This document shows positions 1 to 7,659 of a stretch of DNA of 64,000 nucleotides, one piece after another. The translations under genes and the position numbers were made by a program. The notes under the pieces were generated by a model that did not search any database, had not been told where the DNA came from, and saw nothing but the letters and a program-made list of their open reading frames with translations. How positions within the stretch are numbered: position 1 is the first letter of the stretch; every line of letters starts with the position of its first letter. Where the stretch lies: contig JASBTZ010000007.1 in the NCBI GenBank assembly GCA_030148165.1, positions 1 through 64,000 of the forward strand, in the 5' to 3' direction. Source of the stretch: Bacteroidota bacterium. Its GTDB lineage: Bacteria > Bacteroidota > Bacteroidia > Flavobacteriales_D > Crocinitomicaceae.

Positions 1-204
1 GATCGTATTCTGGTACTAAAAGAGTGGGGACTTGCTATGTTGACGTGTTCAACGACACTGCACCTACCAAAGCCTTTTTCCACTCTTTTGTTCTTCTTGT
101 TTAACTACTAAAACTAATTGATTGTAAACTTAGGGCACCTATACTCCATCGCAAAAATCTTACTGAAACCAACTGATTATCTCAACTATTCGTATCTTGA
201 GTTT

Positions 205-822
205 GTGAAGACTATTTTAATCATATCGTGTTTGATTATCACTTCTTTCTTTACATGGTCTCAAAGCGATACAATTCTCTTGTCCTCTAACAAACAATTG
301 TTCACCGTAAACGAGGCGGGAAGCAAGCTCTCTTTTGATACAATGCAGAATCAGGGTTTCAATGTCTTTGTCGATACAAATTCTTTGTCTTATATGGAAT
401 ACTATAGTAGTAGTTTTCCCTATAGTTATGAAGAATACAGTAGTAAAATCAAAGGACATAAGACAATCCAAACGTATGATATGTACATTTTCTATGACGA
501 ACAACACGGACAAATAACGAAGTTGAAAATTCAAGACGGAAGCTTGGTTATGATTCAAGAGGCAAAGGACAGTGTTGGGAATTGGAATCCGATAGAATAT
601 TTCAATTATAGCGGTTGTGGCAATAGTTATACTCATAAGAATATCTTACCAGGCACCCATTTAAAATCAAAGATCGCTATTTATTCAGGCGACTTCAGAA
701 CGAGTCTTCGGGTAAAAATTCTAATCAACAATACGGTTCAATACAGTAATGAATTCTATGGGAGTATTAACAACAAGCAGTTTATAGAGGCCGATTCAGA
801 TTATCCCTTTAAATTCAAATAA
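205..822 (+). CDS. Hypothetical exported protein
   Basis: I do not recognise a family. The 205-residue product begins with an apparent signal peptide (VKTILIISCLIITSFFTWSQ), predicted to be cleaved after Trp-Ser-Gln. The GTG at 205 is chosen because it places this hydrophobic segment at the N terminus. The frame extends back to a TTG at 118, but that would add 29 residues without export features. The mature part is rich in Tyr, Ser and Asn. Its C-terminal third (around GCGNSYTHKNILPG and YSGDFRTSLRVKILINN) looks like a small beta domain. It is probably secreted or periplasmic. No operon partner is evident; the next gene is convergent. Confidence 0.6.
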   Translation: MKTILIISCLIITSFFTWSQSDTILLSSNKQLFTVNEAGSKLSFDTMQNQGFNVFVDTNSLSYMEYYSSSFPYSYEEYSSKIKGHKTIQTYDMYIFYDEQHGQITKLKIQDGSLVMIQEAKDSVGNWNPIEYFNYSGCGNSYTHKNILPGTHLKSKIAIYSGDFRTSLRVKILINNTVQYSNEFYGSINNKQFIEADSDYPFKFK

Positions 823-1059
823 CCCTATAATAATAAAGCGCCAAATTCATTTTCATCGAATTCAATTATATTTAAAGGTGTTGCGATAGGGTAAACGCAA
901 AACGTCACATTCATTTTTCTCTTCATACTTGTTCTAAGCACAATGAGAGTAGAATGTAACGGGTGCGCCAACTACGAGGCCAAACTACGTACTGTTTCTA
1001 GTGTCAATAAGAATCATTTAAAAAACAGTCCGCAGTTTTTCGAAGCATCGTTTGGTTTT

Positions 1060-1617
1060 CTAATGAATCGCAATTCCAATCGTTGAAACTCCACTGGAAA
1101 GGTCAAGGAAAAAGCCAATTTTATTGCTTGCGTGATATTCAGCACCTATGTGGCCGTCGAGGTATAAGGGGCTAGCATGACGATAGACATCTCTATCCCC
1201 ATAATAATCATCGTCCCAGGTTGAATTAACAATATTGAACCCGATAGATCCTGCGAGATAGAAGTCCCATTTACTTCCTGCTCCCAATAGGTTGTCAAAA
1301 TAATACGTTCCTTTTACTCCCACAGGAACAACCGTCACATGATACCTGTAATTTTTGTACGGGTAGTTCTTATTCCCCCAATAGTATCTTCTTGAATAGC
1401 TATAGAAACTCACAAATGGCGCCAGCGTAAAGTTGCGCGCTACATTAAATTCATAATTAAGATGCAGGACTGGCATTGAACTTCCGACATAACCGTAATA
1501 ACCGATTCCCACTCCAAAGTTGAGGGTTCTTCCATATTTTTCTCCTGTTTCTTGCGCTATCGAATCAACACTTGACGTGATTAACATGAGTAGTGCAATA
1601 AGCTTTATTGTTTTCAT
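1060..1617 (-). CDS. Outer-membrane beta-barrel-like protein
   Basis: This 185-residue protein starts with a clean signal peptide (MKTIKLIALLMLITSSVDSIAQ). The rest is alternating aromatic/polar segments rich in Tyr, Gly and Phe, as in small OMP_b-brl (OmpX/OmpW-like) barrels of Bacteroidota. The pattern of 8 or so amphipathic strands with Gly/Tyr girdles is visible across residues 30-180. It lies downstream of the ice-binding gene on the same strand, but a candidate terminator separates them, so it is probably transcribed on its own. The ligand or function is unknown. The barrel assignment rests on composition and length only. Confidence 0.65.
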   Translation of the reverse strand: MKTIKLIALLMLITSSVDSIAQETGEKYGRTLNFGVGIGYYGYVGSSMPVLHLNYEFNVARNFTLAPFVSFYSYSRRYYWGNKNYPYKNYRYHVTVVPVGVKGTYYFDNLLGAGSKWDFYLAGSIGFNIVNSTWDDDYYGDRDVYRHASPLYLDGHIGAEYHASNKIGFFLDLSSGVSTIGIAIH

Positions 1618-1708
1618 AATTTTGTTTTTTAACTGTTTGTAAAATCTATCGCGGGATTAGTCTAAACCAATCTTCCGACGATAAATGGATTGGTATTCGT
1701 GTCACAAA

Positions 1709-1740
1709 GAAAAACTTACGACCCAGGCCGAAAGTTTTTC
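1709..1740 (-). terminator. Candidate rho-independent terminator of the ice-binding gene
   Basis: GAAAAACTT (1709-1717) pairs perfectly with AAGTTTTTC (1732-1740) across a 14-nt loop. Read on the minus strand, it begins 17 nt after the stop codon of the ice-binding gene, and the 3' arm is T-rich. The stem is AT-rich, so strength is uncertain. Confidence 0.45.
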
Positions 1741-1757
1741 GCGGCATCAACCCGCTA

Positions 1758-3368
1758 TTATTGTGCGATCAACCTGCCTGTTTGTATGACTCTGTCATTA
1801 TTCTGAACACTATAGAAATACATTCCGGATGGAATTTCGGATGTTTCGATCACAGAGGACGTTTGAGTCAATGTTGAAATCATGACTTCTGCTCCCATCG
1901 TACTCATTATTCTTAACTCGTATGAATTATCTATAGAAATCCCTTGAGCCATGACTGTTATTGATTCACGAAAGGGGTTTGGATAAACAATTAACGGCCC
2001 ATCGATGTTATTCAAGTCTGATAATCCGACTGATTCACAGTTAGCAGGGACTGTAGTCGGCAAAACATCCATTGCTGTAGTGGATAAGGCTCCTACTGTG
2101 GTGAGGGCTCTTCCATTAAGTGTTACTCCCGTTGCAATCGTTCCCAATGCCGCATTATTGCAGATGATGGTGCCAGAAAAAACTGAGTAATCACTGATAT
2201 CTACCGCGCCTTCAATTTTCCAGTACACATTTTTTGATTGTGCTCCATTCAAAAGAATAACATTAGAATAAGTACTTGTTGACATTGCTCCGTTTATTTT
2301 GATAACAAACACGGCATCCGCATTTCCTTGTGCATCCAGATAAAGTGAGTCTGTAAAAGTCGCCGCACCACCCATTAAGTACGTATGAGGTGTAAGGACC
2401 AAATTTTTTCCAAATTGCGCCGGATACAACAGCTCTATATCATCTGTCAATAAATTCAGGTAATTGTATGCAACCGTCAAATCACTCGCACACTGCGCAG
2501 TTGAACCATCCGGAATAGGATGAATTTCTCCGGAAACTAAAAGTGGATCAAAACCTGAGGCAGAACCATTGTTACTTCCCACATCGCCTGTTATATTAGT
2601 CACACCAGAATTTGTCACTGCACCATCTGCTGAAAAGATGGCGTAGCAAGCGGCTGCACCGAGATCCGGTGGCATAGGACCTGTAAGCACGGGGCTTCCA
2701 CAGCCAATGGGCGTATAACCATTCGTTCCGTCAACAGTAACCGCACCGTTAATCGCAATTGCTCTACCCTCTAAAGTGTCGCCTGTGTTCATTTCTATTG
2801 CAGCGTTATTGGCGAAAATCGTTCCTTTCATTGAAGTCCCGGAGGCCATACTCACTAAACCTTCAACTTTCCAAAACACATTGCATGCCTGTGCACCATT
2901 TATCAATTCGATTGAAGATCCTGCACCTGTAGAAAAGGCTCCCTGGATTTGAAAAATAAATACGGCATTGGGGTCTCCCTGTGCATCTAAGATCAGGTTT
3001 AAACTAAGTGTAGTCGGAGAGCCAATAAAATTTACCCCTCCATAAAGTGTTTGACCGTTCCCAAGCAGGGGCGCTGGATTATTTGTTGGGGTCGCGTTAT
3101 TCAATTGACCGTATGCAATTAATACGTCAGTGGCACATTGAATACTAGCGGCATCGCCGTCATGCATTACGCCATTGACATTACCAAAACCGGTACTTGA
3201 ACCATTGTTTGTTCCTACGTTACCTGTAAGATGTGTAATTCCTGAATTACTTACTGCTCCATCCGTTGAAAACAATACAAAATCTGCAGCCGTACCGAGA
3301 ATTGGGGCTTGTGAAAAAGAAATTGTTGGTATGAAGAAGAGTGCTATTGCTATTATTTTGAGTTTCAT
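1758..3368 (-). CDS. Tandem DUF3494 ice-binding-like protein with T9SS sorting domain
   Basis: The 536-residue protein has a signal peptide (MKLKIIAIALFFIPTISFSQ), two consecutive DUF3494 (PF11999, IBP-1 type) domains at about residues 22-210 and 235-440, and a C-terminal type A T9SS domain at about 465-536 (VYPNPFRESITV start). Both repeats show hallmark segments such as ADFVLFSTDGAVSNSG, GNVGTNNGS, LDAQGDPNAVFIFQI and GAQACNVFWKVEG. This family forms a discontinuous beta-solenoid that binds ice in cold-adapted microbes, although some members serve as adhesins. The start at 3368 is preferred because the upstream in-frame Met (3407) would put 13 residues before the signal peptide. The likely role is secretion to the surface and ice binding or cell adhesion; ice binding itself is inferred. 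Confidence 0.9.
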   Translation of the reverse strand: MKLKIIAIALFFIPTISFSQAPILGTAADFVLFSTDGAVSNSGITHLTGNVGTNNGSSTGFGNVNGVMHDGDAASIQCATDVLIAYGQLNNATPTNNPAPLLGNGQTLYGGVNFIGSPTTLSLNLILDAQGDPNAVFIFQIQGAFSTGAGSSIELINGAQACNVFWKVEGLVSMASGTSMKGTIFANNAAIEMNTGDTLEGRAIAINGAVTVDGTNGYTPIGCGSPVLTGPMPPDLGAAACYAIFSADGAVTNSGVTNITGDVGSNNGSASGFDPLLVSGEIHPIPDGSTAQCASDLTVAYNYLNLLTDDIELLYPAQFGKNLVLTPHTYLMGGAATFTDSLYLDAQGNADAVFVIKINGAMSTSTYSNVILLNGAQSKNVYWKIEGAVDISDYSVFSGTIICNNAALGTIATGVTLNGRALTTVGALSTTAMDVLPTTVPANCESVGLSDLNNIDGPLIVYPNPFRESITVMAQGISIDNSYELRIMSTMGAEVMISTLTQTSSVIETSEIPSGMYFYSVQNNDRVIQTGRLIAQ

Positions 3369-3431
3369 TATAATCTGTTTAATTGTGAATGTATTTTCAC
3401 AGATCAAAGTTCATGCTTTTGTGTGGCCCCC

Positions 3432-3476
3432 ATGTTACACAAGCTGTCCAATATGTTACATAAATCACATGTTGTG
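3432..3476. promoter_or_regulatory. Direct repeats ATGTTACA in a divergent intergenic region
   Basis: ATGTTACA occurs at 3432-3439 and 3453-3460, start-to-start spacing 21 bp (two helical turns). A third partial copy, ATGTTGTG, lies at 3469-3476. They lie between the divergent ice-binding and AraC-type genes, 64 bp or more upstream of the former. Helically phased direct repeats are typical of AraC-family operators, so this is a candidate site; binding is inferred. Confidence 0.35.
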
Positions 3477-3614
3477 AATTGAGCATAACACCTTACTGAT
3501 TCATTATGTTCTTCTCCATTCGTCATTATGTATCATAGAACACGCCAGCATTAAAACCAGCTAGGGAACTGAAATAGCCCGGTTTCGTCTTACATCAATT
3601 AAAATAAGCGTACC

Positions 3615-3630
3615 TTGTACGTATGTACAA
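3615..3630. promoter_or_regulatory. Palindrome over the start codon of the AraC-type gene
   Basis: TTGTAC (3615-3620), a 4-nt centre GTAT, then GTACAA (3625-3630). The ATG at 3623 sits inside it. The TACCTTGT at 3611-3618 resembles the Bacteroidota -7 element. The palindrome could be an autoregulatory operator or an mRNA hairpin that hides the start codon. Confidence 0.35.
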
Positions 3631-4207
3631 ACCACTTAATTCATCAGAAACACTATATGTTCAATTTATGGTAAGTCTGAGATGTAAAATGAAAGTGGAA
3701 GAAGAGCTTAATAACATTGGAATCGCCTTTTACAGCGTTGGTCTCGGTGTCATTGAACTTCACAAAAAGATCACAGATTCACAACGTCTTCTTTTAAAGG
3801 AAAATCTCTTAAAATCAGGCTTGGTTCTCATGGATGACAAGCGTAGCATTTTGATAGAGCGGATTAAAACCATAATCATTGAAATGATTCATAATTCGGA
3901 TGAACTACCGAGGGTTAATTTCTCCGACTTTCTCGCGGAAAAATTGCAGCACGATTATACTTACTTGTCCAATATATTCTCTGAAACAAAAGGGATTACT
4001 ATTCAGCAATTCATCATAATTCACAAAATTGAGAAAATCAAGGAACTGCTCCTTTACGATGAACTAAGCCTATCTGAAATTGCGCATAAAATGCACTACA
4101 GCAGTGCGGCACATCTTTCGACACAATTCAAAAAAAATACCGGACTGACGCTCAGTTTTTACAAGGAGCTGAAATTACGCAGAACACAGTACCTGGAAGA
4201 CCTGTGA
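3623..4207 (+). CDS. AraC-family regulator with HMA-like N-terminal domain
   Basis: The product has 194 residues. The C-terminal half (about 95-190) is a two-helix-turn-helix AraC DNA-binding domain, with LSEIAHKMHYSSAAHLSTQF as the second HTH and a following KKNTGLT signature. The N-terminal 80 residues match the ferredoxin-like, heavy-metal-associated fold that Bacteroidota regulators of this type carry, which normally shows MVCxRCKM. Here the segment reads MVSLRCKM, so the first Cys is Ser and only one thiol remains. The ATG at 3623 is used because the family normally has a short beta strand (TLYVQF) before this motif. It is divergent from the ice-binding gene and may control it or itself; that is inference. 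Confidence 0.8.
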   Translation: MYKPLNSSETLYVQFMVSLRCKMKVEEELNNIGIAFYSVGLGVIELHKKITDSQRLLLKENLLKSGLVLMDDKRSILIERIKTIIIEMIHNSDELPRVNFSDFLAEKLQHDYTYLSNIFSETKGITIQQFIIIHKIEKIKELLLYDELSLSEIAHKMHYSSAAHLSTQFKKNTGLTLSFYKELKLRRTQYLEDL

Positions 4208-4290
4208 AATATGTAAGATTCTTCCGGAGTTTTGTAATAGATTAAGACCCTTGACGGTGTATCTTGCTCTGTTAAATTTTATTGAAAATT

Positions 4291-4419
4291 ATGTCAAAAG
4301 ATAAGAACACAAAAGCTAAGGGGGATAAGACTCCTCCTGCCATGAATCTCAAAGAGAAGAGAGCGGCAAAAGCAGAGAAGAAAAAGAATAAGAAATCACA
4401 ACATGATATAGATCTGTGA
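4291..4419 (+). CDS. Small Lys-rich protein
   Basis: This 42-residue ORF reads MSKDKNTKAKGDKTPPAMNL and continues with KEKRAAKAEKKKNKK. It is strongly basic and predicted disordered or helical, with no membrane segment. Its TGA stop shares the GTGA tetranucleotide with the GTG start of the next gene, so the two are probably translationally coupled, which supports a real gene. The function is unknown; a nucleic-acid or ribosome-associated role would fit the charge but is not shown. Confidence 0.6.
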   Translation: MSKDKNTKAKGDKTPPAMNLKEKRAAKAEKKKNKKSQHDIDL

Positions 4420-4610
4420 AAGAAGTAGAAGGCAGGTACAAAGTTGGCACGTGTGTATTTGCAAAAAAGATTCCGGATGAACCCTTAACGATAAGGAAGT
4501 ATAAAGCCAAAGTATATTATTGTAGGCTTTCCGATGAAACGGATCCAACTGACTTAGTTTATTTTGAACACGAACTGATGTCTCTTCAGGAGAAAAAGGA
4601 GTTTGAATAA
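4416..4610 (+). CDS. Small conserved-type hypothetical protein
   Basis: The 64-residue product has the layout VGTCVFAKKIPDEPLTIRKY, then VYYCRLSD, then DLVYFEHELM. This fits a small beta-barrel (SH3-like) protein and resembles short Bacteroidota proteins of unknown function whose core is IGDxVYAKxxPDxxLxIRRY. The GTG start at 4416 overlaps the preceding stop by 4 nt. It is cytoplasmic, with no signal peptide. It forms a two-gene unit with the Lys-rich peptide; no function is assigned. Confidence 0.65.
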   Translation: MKEVEGRYKVGTCVFAKKIPDEPLTIRKYKAKVYYCRLSDETDPTDLVYFEHELMSLQEKKEFE

Positions 4611-4730
4611 TGTAGACTATTGCTAGTACGGCTTTCATTTACTGTAAAAAGGGAACGTGAGGAAGGTGCCATCATTTCTGAATCATAATTTGTATGCTCT
4701 AGGGCTCCACATCTATTTTTATTAACTTAG

Positions 4731-5105
4731 ATGTATCGGCCTGTTAATAAGGGCTGCAAAATGTTAGAAACAATGACAAGAGCATTTCCAATACATAAAA
4801 GCATCATGATGTTCGGCATTCTACTGCTCTTCTGTCAGTGTGAATCACAAAATGAAGAAAAGATCATGGACGAAGATTGCAAAGAAGAGTGTTGTTCGAA
4901 TGAAAGTAGCACCGGAAAATCGGAAACTTCTGAAATAACGTGTCCTAACTGTGGTCATACAGAAACCGAGACCCTTCCAACCGATGTCTGCGTAATAAAA
5001 TACAATTGCAAAGAATGCGGTACAGAAATGTCTCCTAAAAAAGGAGACTGCTGTGTTTTTTGTACATACGGTACCCATAAGTGTCCGTCTATGCAGGATG
5101 AATGA
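4731..5105 (+). CDS. GDCCVxC-domain protein with N-terminal membrane/lipoprotein signal
   Basis: The last 60 residues form the GDCCVxC domain: TCPNCGH zinc-ribbon-like pair, NCKECGTE, then GDCCVFCTYGTHKCP. Free-standing members are about 60-70 residues, are suspected metal or mercury handlers, and in some organisms carry selenocysteine in the GDCCV motif. Here a hydrophobic segment (MMFGILLLFCQCES, residues 26-39) precedes it, suggesting export and possibly lipidation, although the lipobox is loose. A low-complexity Glu/Cys linker (DEDCKEECC) joins the two. The start could be Met1 (4731), Met11 (4761) or Met26 (4806). All motif cysteines are ordinary TGC/TGT codons. Confidence 0.75.
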   Translation: MYRPVNKGCKMLETMTRAFPIHKSIMMFGILLLFCQCESQNEEKIMDEDCKEECCSNESSTGKSETSEITCPNCGHTETETLPTDVCVIKYNCKECGTEMSPKKGDCCVFCTYGTHKCPSMQDE

Positions 5106-5112
5106 CGTTATT

Positions 5113-5131
5113 AATGCTTCAAAGCATTTTT
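5113..5131 (+). terminator. Short hairpin with T-run after GDCCVxC gene
   Basis: AATGCTT (5113-5119) and AAGCATT (5122-5128) form a tight hairpin followed by TTT, 8 nt after the stop codon. It is small and may be weak. Confidence 0.4.
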
Positions 5132-5150
5132 ACTACCTTGTAACTATCAG

Positions 5151-5168
5151 TGCGATAGCATTATCGCA
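5151..5168 (+). promoter_or_regulatory. Hairpin or operator in the leader of the next gene
   Basis: TGCGATA (5151-5157), loop GCAT, TATCGCA (5162-5168) is a perfect 7-bp inverted repeat ending 14 nt before the ATG at 5183. No T-run follows, so it looks like an operator or a leader hairpin rather than a terminator. Confidence 0.35.
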
Positions 5169-5182
5169 GAATATATTACATA

Positions 5183-6223
5183 ATGAAGTACATACTTAAC
5201 ACACTACTACTGTTCACGCTGTTTCATAGCGCTGCCCAAAACATTCCCGTCTATGGTCCTGAGATCGACGTAATCGTCACTGGAGTTCCGGTTGGGGCCA
5301 TGGAACCATTTATTAGCGATGATGGAAACTACATGCTGTTTAATAATGAAATCAGCGACAAAAAAATCTATTACGCCACCAGAGTAAACGACTCAACTTT
5401 TAGCTTTCAGGGTGAGTTGCCCGGAGTGAATACCGGTGGTGCACCACCCTATTTGGATGCAGTGCCCGATATGGACACCAACAATTACTTCGTTTGGACC
5501 TCCATGCGAGATTTCCCTGCTGTAGTCGAAAACTTACATCACGGCACTTTTAATGCCGGGTCTGTCTCAAATATTGGACGTGTTTACGGGGACTTCTATA
5601 ATCCGCTTCCCGGTTGGATTGCAATGGATCACGGAATTAGTGCTGATGGTCAGTTCTTGTATTACAACAATGCCTACTTCGATACCTGTCCAGGACCGTG
5701 TGAAACAAACATTGGTGTAGCGCAAAAAGTAAATGACTCTACTTTCAACAAGCTAGTGAACTCTGATATGATCCTGGCCAATGTCAACGATACGAATTAT
5801 GTTAGTTACGCTACCTATATTTCAAAGAACAATCTGGAATTATATTGGACGCGTATCCCAGCCGGAGCCATTACCGGGGCTAGTTTATCAGAGATCTGTG
5901 TTGCCGTTCGATCTAATGTCAACGACCCGTTCAGCACACCGACAGTTTTATTCTCATCGCCTGTTATAGAAATCAATGAGGCTGTAAGCCTAAGCGGAGA
6001 TCAGATGATCATGTACTATCATAAAAAGGTAAACGGAATTTTTGAGCTGAAGATGCGCCATCGGCAATCCGGGCTTGGAATTAGTGAGAGTCAACATGAT
6101 CAACCAAAGACAGTGGTGCAGATTATTGATTTAATGGGTCGGGAAACTGAATTCAAACCTAATACGCTGCTTATATACATCTACAGTGATGGCACCACAC
6201 AAAAGGTGTTCAGGGCTGAGTAA
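5183..6223 (+). CDS. Exported beta-propeller-like protein with short GRE-type C-terminal tail
   Basis: The 346-residue product has a signal peptide (MKYILNTLLLFTLFHSAAQ). The body is a series of PD40/TolB-like segments (FISDDGNYMLFNNE, ISADGQFLYYNNAYF, VSLSGDQMIMYYHKK) that look like propeller blades. The last 36 residues, containing IDLMGRETEFKPNTLLIYIY and SDGTTQKVFRAE, closely match the tail of the next gene (20 of 36 identical), although the two proteins are otherwise unrelated. The D-x-x-G-R-E element resembles the core of T9SS type A sorting domains, so the tail is probably a secretion signal. It is co-directional with the next gene, 30 nt away, and probably in the same operon. Confidence 0.7.
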   Translation: MKYILNTLLLFTLFHSAAQNIPVYGPEIDVIVTGVPVGAMEPFISDDGNYMLFNNEISDKKIYYATRVNDSTFSFQGELPGVNTGGAPPYLDAVPDMDTNNYFVWTSMRDFPAVVENLHHGTFNAGSVSNIGRVYGDFYNPLPGWIAMDHGISADGQFLYYNNAYFDTCPGPCETNIGVAQKVNDSTFNKLVNSDMILANVNDTNYVSYATYISKNNLELYWTRIPAGAITGASLSEICVAVRSNVNDPFSTPTVLFSSPVIEINEAVSLSGDQMIMYYHKKVNGIFELKMRHRQSGLGISESQHDQPKTVVQIIDLMGRETEFKPNTLLIYIYSDGTTQKVFRAE

Positions 6224-6253
6224 ATAGGTGTCGAGGAAAAAACAACTATAAGA

Positions 6254-7564
6254 ATGAAACAACTACTCACTATTCTATTAGGACTATTTATTAGTTGGGG
6301 TTTCGGACAAACAAACCCAAACCCAAGTCCATCTGTTGACGCATACATTCAAAATGAAATGAATCTGGAAAAATTTCCGGGAGTTGCAACCATTATAGTG
6401 AAAGATGGGGAAATCGTTTGGTTAGAATCTTACGGTTTTGCAGATGTCGACAATATGGTTCCTGTTGAGGACACGACCGTTTTTTTACTCGCTTCTATGT
6501 CTAAATTGGTTACAGGAACGGCGGCTATGCAGCTAAGCGAAGCGGGATTGTCCAATCTGGACTCTGATATCAATTCTTATCTGCCCTGGCCAATTGAGAT
6601 TCCCGGTTTTGAAACAGATTCCATTACCATGCGTCAACTGATGACACATACTGGATCAATTGAGGATGGACCTGCCATGGATTTGTACTACGGTTATCCT
6701 GATCCTACGATTTCCTTGGAAGAATGTATTCAGCGCTACCTGACGGTTGGTGGCATTGACTATAATCCAACAACTAATTTTTACAATAATGCTCCCGGTA
6801 CTGCCTTCAACTACTCTAACATGGGTACTGCACTTAGCGGATTCGTGACAGAATCAATTAGCGGAATGCCTTTCGATGATTACTGCGACCAAAATATTTT
6901 CGCTCCTCTATGTATGGAGAAAACAGCCTGGCACTTCAGTGATTTTGATTCCAGTCATGTGGCGCGACCATATACCTACTTCAACGGAAATTACGTGGCG
7001 TATCCTCATTACGGTTTTGCAGATTATCCCGATGGGCAATTACGAAGCAATGTGGTTGATCTTGGAAATTTCATGATCGCATATTTGAATGGTGGTACGC
7101 TTGGATCAAACTCAATACTTAACTCCACATCTATTAATCAAATGCTGTCTGCGCAAGTCCCTTCGCTAGACCCAACCCAAGGCCTGAACTGGTATCAGGA
7201 GGAGTTATTCCACAGTGGTGGATCAGCGATGCTTTGGGGCCACAATGGTGGTGAAAACGGTGTTTCAACCGATTTATACATCGACCCCGCGAATAACATT
7301 GGTCTATGTGTATTGACCAATGGAGAGGGAGACGCACTTTATATTTGTGATGAATTATATGACTACTCCCTTTCGTTAAATCCAACGACCAGTATTATCC
7401 CGAATTGCTCCACAACAGGTACAATAGATGAAGTGGCAGCTGGGCCGAAGGAACTAATTAAAGTCGTGGATATTTTAGGCAGAGAAACACTGGACAAAGC
7501 AAATACTTTATTGATCCATGTGTACAGCGATGGCTCCACAAATAGAGTTTTCCGGATGGAGTAA
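6254..7564 (+). CDS. Class C beta-lactamase-like serine hydrolase with GRE-type tail
   Basis: The 436-residue product has a signal peptide ending GFGQ, then a beta-lactamase/transpeptidase-like (PF00144) domain at about residues 25-375. The catalytic signature is complete: Ser81-x-x-Lys84 (SMSK), Tyr187-Ser-Asn (YSN) and the third box His330-Asn-Gly-Gly. Such enzymes include class C lactamases, D-aminopeptidases and esterases; the substrate cannot be told from sequence. The C-terminal tail (VVDILGRET, then NTLLIHVYSDGSTNRVFRME) is shared with the preceding gene and probably directs T9SS export. The pair is likely co-transcribed. Confidence 0.85.
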   Translation: MKQLLTILLGLFISWGFGQTNPNPSPSVDAYIQNEMNLEKFPGVATIIVKDGEIVWLESYGFADVDNMVPVEDTTVFLLASMSKLVTGTAAMQLSEAGLSNLDSDINSYLPWPIEIPGFETDSITMRQLMTHTGSIEDGPAMDLYYGYPDPTISLEECIQRYLTVGGIDYNPTTNFYNNAPGTAFNYSNMGTALSGFVTESISGMPFDDYCDQNIFAPLCMEKTAWHFSDFDSSHVARPYTYFNGNYVAYPHYGFADYPDGQLRSNVVDLGNFMIAYLNGGTLGSNSILNSTSINQMLSAQVPSLDPTQGLNWYQEELFHSGGSAMLWGHNGGENGVSTDLYIDPANNIGLCVLTNGEGDALYICDELYDYSLSLNPTTSIIPNCSTTGTIDEVAAGPKELIKVVDILGRETLDKANTLLIHVYSDGSTNRVFRME

Positions 7565-7659
7565 TAGACTTCAAATAAGTATTCGATACGCTTCCTATAG
7601 TCGATCAGGTAAATTGAGTCGAAAGAAAATATTATTATTGTCTGATCATATGCATTGTT

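Noticed and set aside
3-104. Open frame at the left edge (reads ...GTCYVDVFNDTAPTKAFF...)
   Set aside because: Only 33 codons are visible and the other strand is also open, so coding cannot be decided.
943-1086. 47-codon ORF starting MRVECNGCANYEAKLR
   Set aside because: It overlaps the 3' end of the convergent barrel gene, has no visible promoter or operon partner, and I cannot recognise a family.
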